From NCBI GenBank assembly GCA_019614645.1, contig JABWDB010000001.1, positions 16,285,501-16,349,500 on the forward strand: a stretch of 64,000 nucleotides of DNA. The letters run 5' to 3'. The stretch comes from Stratiolaelaps scimitus. Its lineage: Eukaryota > Arthropoda > Arachnida > Mesostigmata > Laelapidae. This document shows, one piece after another, positions 37,317-49,700 of this stretch. Position numbers and translations under genes: made by a program. The notes beneath the pieces are model-generated. The model was not told where the DNA came from, ran no database searches, and saw only the letters and a list, made by a program, of their open reading frames with translations. Each line of letters begins with the position of its first letter. Position 1 is the first letter of the stretch.

Positions 37317-40300
37317 TATATATATTTGCGTATATTGTGATAAAGGCTGACCCTATCATAAACATTGTGCTAAGCTTTGCAGCATTCAGTGCAGCATCAC
37401 TGGATGCAGAAGCGATTTGATTAACTGCGCATCGATTATCATTATGTGTAATAATACGATTTTTGTTTTCCTGTCTATCAACCAAACGGGATCGGACACA
37501 CACCAAGGGCTAACGCTATATATATATATATATATATATAAACACAGATATATACCATCGCTTTGTCGTTTCGGAAGTGACAAAGGCCGTGTATAAGCAA
37601 TACAAGTCATTGCAAGTCATTGGCTTCATGAAGAACAATTGGTCTAGTTGCTCGATGAGGCATCTGTTCGTGACACTTGTACACCAGCTTTGTCTCGCAG
37701 AAAAACGCTCGTGCACTCTGCGAACTAAAACATTCTGTTGCCATACATTCTCCATACATAGACAGGACCTTTATTCCGATTCCTAGCAAGCGATGTTTCG
37801 TTATCTAACTTCAGCTGTGTGCTATTTGATTTGCCGATGTTCAGATATATATATATATATATATATAGCGTCATAACGAAGCGAAATGGTTTCGAATCAA
37901 TGTATAGCCCGCCGAGACCATTGTACCGGACATTTCACAAAGCACGTTCTTGTTTGAAAGTATAGTCTAAACTAACTACTGGAATACCTTCGTTTTTCAT
38001 CATTACGGGCAGTACCTCATTGTAAATTGACAGAAAAGTTCGCCGATTGAATTCTTTTCAGTAAATCAACCCCTGCCACGATCCACCCGGTTGTTATGAG
38101 GTGATTTTCCCTAACGTGCAAGAGTTTGACTATAGTGGAAAACGTCCTTACCGGAAATATACTTGCCTGCCGCAAATGCGATTTCCGACAACGTACAGGA
38201 AATGATGGAATCCGTTCCGCGGCCTTTCCAACCACCATACTCACGAGCGTGCTGACACATTTACATGTTATCGAATGCCACCTGCAAAGTATTTCAAAAG
38301 GCGTTCCTAACATTTGATTTATGAATGAGGCTTTAAGGTGAATTCAAGATGTTTTATATCACACAATTTTGCGATATTCAACTAACGAAGTGGCGCAATG
38401 ACATGAGCGGCGCACAGTCGTCGCTCCACGGCAACCTTCCTGATCAGCACTGCCCACGATGCAGTTCGACGTAGACCTGAAGACACGCTAAGAACTGGTC
38501 GGAAACGTATGAGGGGCAGGTGGATAGATTATACTGTCATATATTCAACTAAAGACAGATGCTGCAAAACCCAACGTAGCTACAGCTCTATATGGCTTTC
38601 TACAAAGAGGTCGGTGGCTACACCGACACAATGCCGGACGATCGAATCCAATTCAATTTGTTTCTGCGAGTGGCACGTACCCATGAGCTTTTCATTATGA
38701 ACAACAGATATAAACACATGGATAAATGGCCCGCAACGCACCTCATCCCTCACCGGCTCGAGGTCTATCTCGGCTTGTAGTTCTGTGCTTCTACGGACAT
38801 TTGCTGATGTCATAAAGGAAGGGCTTCTGTTTCTAGACCTATTCAAATGCTCTGTGTTTGCGTTACCACGTGAAGTTTGGCCAGATGACGAAAGGCGAAA
38901 TGATAAATCAGAAATGACAGAGAACAAGTGATCCTGTTCACTGGTGGCAACTGGTGGCGCCACCGCATCTCGGTCTATCCGAATGCGTATTGGTCAGTTC
39001 AGTGTCTTGCCAACAATGCGACAGATAGAGCAAACTATAGTTATCTTGTGTGCGTGATAAATAGTCATAATAAAAAGTATTCTCATATATAGTTTGATCT
39101 ATACTATTAGCAGTGTAGCCCAAGCGATCATGGAAAAAAAATGGGTTCTTATTTGAGTGAAATGTCCATTTAATGTCATAGCGCTAGGGAGAAATTCACA
39201 AAATAGTATAACACTTGTAGATATATAAAGGATGTAGCGTTCACATTCATCAGCTGGGTATCTTCGGGTCGGTGTAAGTCAACGCGAATGAACTCGGTGG
39301 ACCGTGCTAGGCGACATAGTGTATAGTGATATTGAAAGTGTGGACGTTTCCGACACTTGGTAAAAACTCGAAAAAACGTGGCGTTTTGTAGAGAACATTT
39401 AGGATAACGAAGACTCTCTAACGAGCACAAAACCAAAAAGCCCTTTAACACAAATCAGAAGAATCTCGAATTGAATTATATTTTAATATTAATCTCTTTT
39501 TACCCATCGTTCCCTCCGTTTTTTTATTGTATTTTTCGATTTATGGATTGTTTTCCGATATTTCCACAAAGGTGGGATCGTTGTCTCGATATTGTGGTTT
39601 CAAGATGTGAGTGGATCAGCAGTATACGAACCAATTGATCGTATACTACATTAATAATAATAATAATATTTTTGTTCTTTGTCGATCAGGTGTATTTTGC
39701 TGATTTCGTTTGCTTTTCTAATAAAATAAGAGAAAATAATCTGATTTCGTACCAAAGTTTCCAGAATAACTTTGAGCCTTTAGATGTTACACACACGAGA
39801 AGGAAATGACTGGCAATCATTGATTATACCTTATCGATTCTAAACGTTGCTCAAAACATTTCTATTTACACGAACTTACCTTCAACATTAATCCTCGTGA
39901 TCTACTGTTGTGAGATCCTCAGCCCTGCACAGGTCGACAAACACTTATTGATCAATCGTTGCCGCACCTCATACACGGTCATGCATGAGATCCCTGATCA
40001 TTTCGTACGAAGACAAAGTGTACCGCACCTGTCATTCAAGAATGCACAGCATATTGCCAATTAGGCAAATTGGCTACGATAAACAAGCTATATAGTGAAC
40101 ACAGCCAACTATTCCTATTATGCAGATGTCTCCCGAGTATCGCCTCGATCCACTCGATCGAAGGGGATCTGACCTCGGCATCTTCCAATGCTAAGTGCCG
40201 CTCTCCTAACACTCTTTCATGTGTGTTGCGATGATATTATCTGCTATAAACAGAGCGACGCATGCGATTTATCCATCCATTCATCCATGGCATCGCGAGG

Positions 40301-41489
40301 CGATGTGATTAAATATAGTTAGAAATCGTTTCGTGAGGCTAGTTTATGTGAAGCCTAACCATGAGGCGGCTATCTTAATTGTTGAGTTGCTATCTGTGAA
40401 CGTCAGTAAACAAAGCACAGGTGGATTTTAGGGAAATACATAAATGTGGCCACGATAGCTCCTTGAAGTAGTACCGAAAGTGGTTTCAAAACATGTCACA
40501 TAGGGACACTGCTGAGAGTCAGCTCAATTATACTCAGACTTAGGTGAATTTTAGGGCACGTCCAGCTGGAGTATGGTTGAAACAATATCCGCACTCTAAA
40601 TGTTAGTGACGTTGATTCTGCTAGCTTATCGGGGATGACTTCTAAATGAGTGAATACTATTGTAATAGTTGTTATAAATACTATCGGAACGATATAACAT
40701 CCTCGAAATTCACTCGAGGGCGCTTTTAACAGCATCTGAGAAAACTGATAGAACATAATTGTTTCATAGATTCAATCTTAACGCTAGATGCTACTCTTTG
40801 CATCTCCGATAGGGACCTGTGGCTCAATAGTGCGACACGGACCAAGCGATTACGTAATGTGAGCTCACTTTGAAGGAGGCTTGAAGTAAACTACCGGCAT
40901 CATTTCGGATTGGTGTGGCCCCAAAATAGGCCCCAAAATGATCGAATCTATGGCATAATAATCGCGTAACTATCTATGCAGCAATTTAGTCTAACCATCA
41001 ACATGGTCCAAGCTAAATTTTACAGGTCTAATAGCCTTTTAAGGACCTTCAACCCTATGAGACATCAGCCCGTTGCATATAACGAGTACTCTATAAACGC
41101 TTCTGAAGCCCTTGTTGCGAATGTTTGTGTCGTCTCTCATTGTTAAGCCCATTTGGAGGTCATACGAGTTACATCAAACAATTCTCACTCTCCGGCTAGA
41201 GCTTTAATTATCGATTTACTGTCATAATCGCCACGCGCACCAAATAGTCGATGAAGATCGTTCATGGTCAGCGTAGTGTATGTGCACCATGGTTAGCTGT
41301 ACCCGATTGTACGATTACAGCGCACAGTCGTTCTCACGCCGCTGTTCGTTGCATAACCAAATAATTTTTGTTATTATTATTATTGTTTTATTAGGACGAG
41401 TGCTCTGAGCGAGTGAATATTATCAGCATACAACCATAAATCGTGGTACAGAACCTAAAGCAATCTATTATTAGTTGACCTTCAGCGGC

Positions 41490-42130
41490 TTAATCACGTT
41501 TATCATAATCGGCAGGTACAATCGCCGAGCCTGCTGGTCATTTGTTACGAGTGGCGAGTGGTTGTAGACGAAGTGGCGAACATTGGTTCGCTCTAAGGAA
41601 AGAAACGCGAGAAAACAAGGGGGACTATCCCGACGCCGATATTTTCTGTCATTTGGCCAATTACCCCTTTGATTTTTCGTCATCCAGCCGCTGCTGCCGT
41701 CGCAGCCGCAGCCGCCGCCAAGATTCGCCACCACCGGCAGCAGCAGAGTCGAATTCAGCGTTGGCTCTGTTGTGCCTGCGTCAGATATACAATACCAAGT
41801 CAGTTTATCCGAACGTTTCGCAGTCCCTCAATCCGAGTTTCGGATCAGACAATGGATATTTCTCCCTTTCGCCGCTTGTTTCAGATTTCATTGGGCCCAT
41901 TGTGTCCCCCTTTCCGCTCGTGTTTTTTCTCTGTCCGCGCACAACGTCACGACCGATCGCTCCGCCCTCCTGGCGGAGGCCATCAGCCATTACACGTCCA
42001 ACTGGCGTCAATCTACCCTTCTTGTCGGATCATGGAGGATGTACCGCCGCAATTTCCATGAAACAGCCAGTTAAGGGATGAGTAAGCGAAGCCTTTCCGT
42101 CGGCGGCGGCGGCGGCGGCCAGAGGGAAGA
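41490..42130. other. GC-rich block, possible promoter or 5'UTR
   Basis: Contains GCC/CGC triplet runs (41690-41745) and a (GGC)n tract (42102-42118), with three overlapping plus-strand frames open at once. A segment near 41925-41955 (TGTTTTTTCTCTGTCCGCGC, then ACAACGTCACG) resembles 49029-49060. There is no defensible gene. Confidence 0.35.
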
Positions 42131-42247
42131 AAATTGCTCACCATACGAAGATTTGCACGGCAGCGAATCGGAAGTCGTGCTGTAGATCAGATTGCAGCTG
42201 TCTATAATCCGGTGCAATCTACGAGTATCAAACTACATGCAAAGGTG

Positions 42248-42250
42248 TAT

Positions 42251-42342
<92 letters not shown>
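42248..42342. repeat. Long (TA)n microsatellite
   Basis: About 46 TA units with one C interruption, the longest simple repeat in the window. Confidence 0.97.
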
Positions 42343-42343
<1 letters not shown>

Positions 42344-43842
42344 GAGGTTTGAGCATTCAATGGCCGAATGAATGGTGGGCTGTTGTGAAAAGAAAGAGCT
42401 ATTTCTGCATAGCTTGATAAGTAGACGTTCTCTTTGCCAACTGGGCTGCACGTGACGTTAGATGACGTCATGAAGTATCGAAATATCTCGCTTTGGTTTA
42501 GGCAGTAAATGTGTTTGAACGAAGATATCATATGGTGCGATTACGGTTACAGCTGAAACTCCTGACAACAAATGCACGTCATGAATAGTCTCTCGTACAA
42601 TAGAACGAGGCCATTCGGCCATCCAGTAGCTAGGGGGAGTAATTATATGAATATATACGTATATACGTGTTCATATATATCTTCTCTGTTGTTATTCACG
42701 TTCTCGTTGAAATTGCTGTTCACCGCGCGGAAAGTTGAATCGACATATTGTGCTGATCCAGTAGTCCGTAGCGATCCTTAGCGGTCGAGATCCCCGACGT
42801 GTACAAAGTTAGATAGTATTATATCTTGAACCTGAACGAAAAAAAAGCTGTATTTTTCCATGTAGTTCGCTTTTGTATTCCACAAAAAACAAGTGTCGCA
42901 ATCTCACAAAATTGTATGTGTCGATATGTGACACAACAACGTCAGTCGAGAAAGATAATGGTCAAAACGAGAGATGGCCGGCCGCACGGACGGTCGTAAA
43001 GGGTGGATTACACCCGAGAAGGGTTGTGGGATTGGCGCTGCTCATAATTGGCCAAATGAAAGCGGACAAAACGGTCAGAAATGGTCCGAATTAGGTGAAT
43101 AGCAGGGACGTTTTGTGCTACCAGGACAGCGATAGGTCGCACGCTTCCTTGGCGACCTAGCAAAAATGATTGTGGTTTTGATGCGATGTTTTGTTGCCTT
43201 CACCGTATATCCCGATCTTGCATTTTTAGATTAGCAACTGTTCCGGGTGCTACAGAACAGCTTAGCTTGAATTCTTAGCATACTCAAAACACATTGGATG
43301 ATTTCTTTTCCTATGGATCTCAGGATTTCTACAGAAGATGGAGTATGAAGCTCGTGGAAGGTGGCAGAAACTGATACAACAGAATAGAACATATCTAGTT
43401 CATTAAAATCACTTCTAAACTTCCATACTTACACCGTGATCACAGATGTGTATGGTGAATGAACTTGCTATTCTGGTACTGCTGTTCCGTTAAACAGCGA
43501 GATCGACGAGGAACGACAGAGACTGATTTATATGACAGGTCGAATCCACCAACAATCGCATTATGAGATATGCGCTGAGGGTTGTCCACAACAACTTCCA
43601 ATTAAGTCAAGTTGCAGAATCTCTTGCAGAATCTGTTCTTGAAAAATCCACCAGCTGGCCGACTTTCCTACGATCATGGGTGATGCTCCCATTGAACGTT
43701 TTGGAATAATGAATTAAAAATAAAAAACCCGTGATACACGCGTGTATATATGTGTGTGTATGCGTCAAGAACAACATGTGTGTGCTCTTCCTACTTGAAA
43801 TCACTACTTCTAAAAGTGTCAGGGTACATCAGGTTTCCCCAG

Positions 43843-43934
43843 CAATCAGGTTGCTGTTGTCTGTTTTATGTCAGAAGTAAGCAGACAACAGCAACCTGAT
43901 TGTCTGTCTTCGGTTGACAAGGCAGACAATCAGG
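43843..43934. repeat. Two overlapping foldbacks, 21-bp and 12-bp perfect arms
   Basis: The first stem is 43843-43863 with 43882-43902 (21 bp, 18-nt loop; left arm CAATCAGGTTGCTGTTGTCT then G). The second is 43895-43906 with 43923-43934 (CCTGATTGTCTG). The two stems share bases, so they are alternative structures. They sit directly upstream of repeat-family copy 4. Confidence 0.9.
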
Positions 43935-43951
43935 CCTTCGCCCTGCCGTGT

Positions 43952-44022
43952 GACATAAAAGAGAGCTTAAGCATTGTAAAATTGCAGCTCCTTCAATAAA
44001 CCATTAAACCTTTACCTTACCC
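43952..44022 (+). repeat. Interspersed repeat family A, copy 4
   Basis: GACATAAAAGAGAGCTTAAG, then CATTGTAAAATTGCAGCTCC, TTCAATAAACC and ATTAAACCTTTACCTTACCC. It has the same 3' boundary type and orientation as copies 2 and 3. Confidence 0.75.
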
Positions 44023-46157
44023 TTCGAATTCAACACATCTCTATTACAATAAACTCAACTCATTCCTGGATTAGTTCATCGCTCATCGAAGATATGGCAT
44101 TGCTTCACTAATGTAACAGATACCCTACGCTCACGTCATTCGTCCCTATGATTAGACAAAGTGAAATAGGCCACGCAGACGTTCTACTCACGAAAACTGG
44201 CTCGTTGCCACACGAAGATATCGTCGCCGGCTAATAATCACTTGAATGCCAACGATTACCACCATAGGGGCTTTTACGCTATTCGTACTGAACAATGACA
44301 CATAATATATTATCGGGCGGAAAAAACACCTTTACTAGCCAGAGGTATCCTCGCGACGAAAAGTTCCACCTATTTAGCTTTTCTGCAATGGTCTAATTTG
44401 GTGTTAGCCATCGGAAGTCATTTCGATCTTGGTCGATGACAGAAATGGACACAGTACTAAATGCCAACTATATGCCTGATCTCGCATTGACCATCGGTGA
44501 CATCTAGGATATTTTCCCCTTATTAATGAGAATAATAAGTTCTCATTTTGGCTTTATTCATTTCTCTGAACGCGCATACGAAATAAACCAATGGCAGCTC
44601 ATAGTGTTGTACTGAAATTCCTTGAAATTGATAGGTATCAATAGATGCTTCATGCTTCTGTGGCCTAAATGATGTTCGAAAACATCTGGTCACCTTCGCC
44701 ACCTAATTAAGAGCTTTTTTATTTGTATCAATGAATTGTATATGCCTCGATTATAGCGTGCGGCGGCGCCATTTCTTCGTTAAGCTAATATACCGGTAGT
44801 AAAAATCCATTATAAAACTTGATCTGGATTCTACGCGTTTGCCGTAAAATCTAATTTTTATTAAACAATATAAATATCAGAGGAACGCGAGGCCGATACG
44901 GATAATACGCTTAAGAACGATAATGAAACATAATTAGAAACTGATCACCCGTTGAACGCAAAGGTACATTGCCTAGTTTGCTTTTACTATAGTTACGCGT
45001 GCGGACACCTCGTAGACCTACTTTTGATGAGTCGATATGTAAGGGTATCAATTACCACAGTCGACACCCACATCTATAGGTCGAATCCAAGGGCTAGTAT
45101 ACAAAACGGTAGGCTGGAAATTTCACAAGCTTCCGTCATTCACCCGGTGGCCGGGCAGCCACATCGAGAATTGAAGACAATATATGAATTTCCTTTGTTG
45201 AAGCCAGCTGCCATCCCCTACCACCGGCCGAAAAGCTTCCCCCTTTTCTGGTTATTTTGGATTTTTTCTCATTCTATACCAACAAACAGATACATACATA
45301 CGGAGAGATATACAGTTTGGCAGATGGTATCGTCATCTCCGATTAGTTTGTGGCACGATGTGTATGCTAAACGAAACTATGAATGATATTGACATCACGA
45401 GTGAGTGATCTTGCAGAGCAGCCTGATATCGGCTGGCTCGGCGTACCCTTCATCAAGTTTGCTGGCACCTGAGCGTTCATTGAGTCGTCCAGCATCGTCT
45501 GACTCGGCCGATGATGAAATTATGTTCTCTATATGCCGGTACCGGTTTTCTCAATACCTTCCAATGGACCCGCCTGTGCTGATAGATGTATGCTAATTGA
45601 ATACGACAACGAATAGCGATACGCTCTGTTATTCGCATAGCCTGACCGGTTGGAATCTTACCTATTAATTAGTAGCCATCGTACTAATTAACGATGACAC
45701 ACTCTTTTGATGCCAAGACACGCGGCATAATACATAATGCTCATATTCGCTGTTGACCCTAAATTCGAGTGACGCATTTTGTTGGCAGGACGAGCTTAAA
45801 TCGGCGTCGATTTCCATTATATACCACAGAACCACAGAGTAACGCGTACGTTCGTTCGAATCCTACTTCTCTAGTGGAATAGCCCCGCGTCATCGGCATT
45901 TTTCCCGTGATCACTATTATATATTGTAAAGTACCAAATATCCTCAAATGGTCTCAAGTTGTCGCTACCATGAAATATGCGTCTTTCAGACCAACTATTT
46001 CTCGCAACAAAAACTAGAACCTTGGTTTTTAGCGTTTAATCGATATCTAATTGAAATTGACCACATGTGAGATAGGTAAAAATGTTCACTGTGCCGATTT
46101 CAAACATAAAGAACAGAACGACGCTTTGATTTTGTGGAATAATAGAACCTTTTAGTC

Positions 46158-46209
46158 AAATATAGTACATATGTGGGGTTACTTAAATATAGTACATACG
46201 TGGGTTACT
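46158..46209. repeat. Tandem duplication of a 25-26 bp unit
   Basis: AAATATAGTACATATGTGGG then GTTACT is followed at once by a copy with one substitution and a 1-bp deletion. It abuts the hairpin at 46206-46255. Confidence 0.8.
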
Positions 46210-46255
46210 GTACAAAGGTGACTGATCTAAATGATCAGTCACCTTTTATACAGTA
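46206..46255. repeat. Hairpin of about 21 bp with a 5-nt loop
   Basis: TACTGTA (46206) pairs with TACAGTA (46249-46255), and AAAGGTGACTGATC (46214-46227) pairs with its exact complement at 46233-46246. There is a small bulge between the two parts. The size resembles a short hairpin RNA or a small foldback. Confidence 0.85.
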
Positions 46256-46785
46256 GTCTACTAAGTCGGTAGTCTGACTAAGTGTTTTTAATGGTTCGTT
46301 TATCACTCGCCTACTGATATTTACACTATTTTCTTGGTGAAGTCGGGCCGTTGCAGCACGAAAACTGATGGGATGAAGTTCGGCGGCGATAACCCTTCGA
46401 TGGTAATGGACTTTCGTTTGCTCAGTGCTTCTATCGTCAGGCAGTTCTTGTCATACCATCAGTATAGCACAGCTATGAGAAATGTCGGGAGGAAAATTAG
46501 AATATTCTTGGAGCAATTGTATCATTTGTACGTGCCATGTGGGACATGTCACAGTACCGGTGATATGCCCAAGCTGTGTCCCTAGGTACTTTGTTTCTTT
46601 TTAGGGGGATTACGGGAATGCATGATGCACATACGTGTTGGGCGGTCCATACCAACACTAGTGTGAGACTCACAAACCGCACTAAACCGGCGTACCTTAG
46701 GTAACTGCGACGGGCTGATGATAAGCGAATGTCTACAATTCGTGGTCTATTTAGCTTGCAAGGAGCTTGGAACCATATTGTTTCT

Positions 46786-46796
46786 GGTTCGAATCC
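46786..46796 (+). repeat. tRNA B-box match (SINE-like)
   Basis: GGTTCGAATCC is an exact B-box consensus. No cloverleaf can be folded around it, so a tRNA-derived repeat or chance match is more likely than a tRNA gene. Confidence 0.3.
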
Positions 46797-49700
46797 CACA
46801 GGGTATATACGATCGATACGGTATTTACTTGTAGATTTGTTGATAAAGTTATTATTTATTCTTCGTAATGTCGATGATTCAGCGAAGCGCCCGATATCGA
46901 TGTGTTAATGGATTTTAGTGTATCGTCGCTCTAATGTGATGGATAAATAACAAGGGCTCTTTTCAGCACCACACATGCTACCCCCAAACTTCACAGCTTG
47001 ATAGACGAGTCTGTTTCTCCAGTACCTCTTATATTGCGAAAGAGCTTACTATTTACGGATCTCAAAATGTTAGATACAATACAAAATAATCTTTATTCAA
47101 ATAGGTGAGTTTAGTAGGCTTAGTAGGCGCTTGTACATCATTCATTCCCTAAACCCCCATAGAAAAACGGTTGATTAGAGCAGACATACGATCCGAAATC
47201 GAATCATACATTGCCGGAAATGAATGCCGGGAAATAGAAATTTGGCCGATCAATGAAACTTACTAATAGAATGCTAGTTGTGCATTTTTTTTAATGAAAC
47301 TGAACAAGTACATTTAATAAGTGGAGTTAGTGAATATGCCACCTTTGGTCGGCTACCTAAAGAAAAGTTTCTTTTCGTTTGAGGCTGCCCCCCCCCCCCC
47401 AGCCGCTCTCCCATCAGATACTTCTTGGCACTTATGCGTGTGGCATTATTACGAGAAATGTCGCGAGAAGAAATCCGCACCTCCTCGGAGCCACGGCAAT
47501 ATACACGCTATGTGCGACCTTTAGCGTATTGATCGAAGCTGAATCCCTAAGTACTACCGCGTTCGTCGTCTTGATCATCGCGGGGACTGGGAAGGCCACT
47601 TTTTATTGAAGAGGTGTTTCGGGAATGCACGATGCACATGGCACTCAACCAACAATGATTCGTGGGGAAATCACAAACCCAGCAAACTCGGGTTCCGCCC
47701 CATCCCAGGACTAGGAATTGCTAGATATTATTTTTCAGACCAGGGGAGACGACCTCTGACCCCTTCTATGTACTCCACTCTATCCGATGATGAGTTACCA
47801 GGGTCAGATGAGGCACCAACGTCTGTGTCGAATCCTAACGCCCATGGGTGCGTAGACAGGCGTCGCTTGGGGTTCTCACTGCTGAGTCTCGACGTCCCCC
47901 ATATTCTAGGAAAGTTCATATAACCCATAATATGATCACCGTCAACAACATGTTTTTACAACACTACCGATCGGCACAAAATTGATTGGGAGTAAGAGTC
48001 GACTTATTTAGATTTAGTGCCGATTAAAGGAATATTTCGGCCTTAGGCACAACTCATCAGTGATGTTCCAGCACGACGAACAACCTGACAAACGAATCCC
48101 AGTCCCTGTGATATCTCTGCAGTACTCCGCAAAAGTCAACGGATTCGTTTGCCGGCCTCTAAACCTTTAGGGATTACTAAGGGAGAAATACCGGGGCTCC
48201 CTTTAGTTTATTGTCAACCTTGTCGAACCTGGCACGAATCCACAGATGAAGAAATATGATAAAGACATTCAATGAGGCTCTGCTTCTGGGGGGATTCCAA
48301 CCTAGGCCGTATGTCCCTACTGTGAAGCAACCCAAGGCGTCCAGCGCTGGACCATCTACGAGAATCTGACAAAGTCGATTAAATTTGTGATGAGCACCTA
48401 TCTTAATTAACCGTGACGGCCTCGGCCTGACACCATGTCCCCAACTGCTTCACTAAATATGGTACATGTTAAGATACATATGTTCAGAGCATGCCACAAT
48501 AATAAACCTTATAAATTACTTAACAGCTACAGGTAAGACACTTTTTGTTGGAGAAGGGGCTGGCTCTTGAGCAACGGCGACCGAACATAGACATCGAGAG
48601 ATTGTGACAACCGAAGGGCGAAGTACGCACATGTACGCACATCTATGCATATGTGTGATTTTTCTCTCTCTCTCTCGTGCAGATCGATTTAAATGGACGA
48701 TTTATTGACGGAACTTCAGTTGTACAACGCTTAAGTTCTCGTAAAAATAATATAATAGTAAATAGGCATCTCCTCTCAATTTCAATGAGCTGCGCAGTCG
48801 AGTCAACATGATGATAGCATTAAGGGCATGGTCATGGTATCGGACACACTTCAGCTACTGGAGATGTTTATTCGACATACTTATATAATACCCACGTGTC
48901 GCAATCAACGCAGTCACAGCCGGAACTCGCGCGGATTTACTTGGATATCAATATTCCGAACTGCAGCCGCCCTTTCTCTGTTATGACGATGTTATTCTAG
49001 CTCTTCTCGTGCGGTTTTCTGCCCGCTGTGTTTTTTGTGTGTCCGCGCATCACGTCACCAGACGATTCTCGTCAACAGCGACGTCAATGGTGAGTACCTC
49101 GTTGCCGTCCAGCGGCAATATTGCGTATCAAGCAGTAATCTGAACATGCATCACTGAAAACGATGTTTGTTCCATTGCGGCAGCTCTCTGTTGTGGGTGA
49201 CCACCGATCTATCAAGGGGTCATTTGTACTCCATTCCCCGGAGTGGAGACAGCAGCCAATTGGCCAGCCGCTGCCTTCTCGTTGTTGTGGTCTGTCGTCG
49301 TGAAGCCATCCAGAGGCTATTGGTCTATGGAGCTGCGTCATCGGTAGTGATAGAAATTCATGACGTCGCTTCTGACGACGTTCTTGCATCTGATGCGTAC
49401 CAGACCCGTTTCGAATCAGTTGGATTGATTTCCACGGCAAGGCAAAGCATGGAGAAGTCCAACAAAAACGCGACCAGTTTTCCAACGAGACAACGCCACC
49501 TTCTCGTCGATTTTCAGACATCCTTTCTACTGAACAGGGGTGCACTCGCCAGCGAGGACGAGCACAAACGCCTGTATCGTACTTCTTACGAGCAGAGACG
49601 ATTTGGGCACTAACAATCGAGATGAGTTCGACAGAACGATACACCACTGTATTAGAATTGATGTTCAGCAATCAATTGATTCCTGAGCAGGCGTTACATG

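Larger units (their letters stand above)
32760..41480. other. Intergenic, no gene recognised
   Basis: This stretch contains the 24-bp minisatellite (34548-34731), a tRNA-like box (36256) and TA runs at 36612-36633, 37258-37310, 37519-37540 and 37843-37867. No open frame has splice or similarity support. Confidence 0.4.

Noticed and set aside
38580..38963. 127-codon minus-strand frame
   Set aside because: No similarity, no signal peptide and no consistent splice sites; shorter frames are open on the other strand.
42248..42342. Tyr/Ile-repeat proteins on both strands over (TA)n
   Set aside because: These frames exist only because TA dinucleotide runs have no stop in the ATA-TAT frame. The same applies at 1149, 25026, 29168, 37258 and 58806.
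43843..44022. CRISPR-like array of repeats
   Set aside because: The repeats are inverted rather than direct with regular spacers, and the genome is clearly eukaryotic with spliced genes.
49084..49671. 195-codon minus frame overlapping a 148-codon plus frame (49167-49613)
   Set aside because: Both strands are open together, there are no splice signals or conserved motifs, and the plus frame has no recognisable domain. I treat it as chance in a GC-balanced patch.
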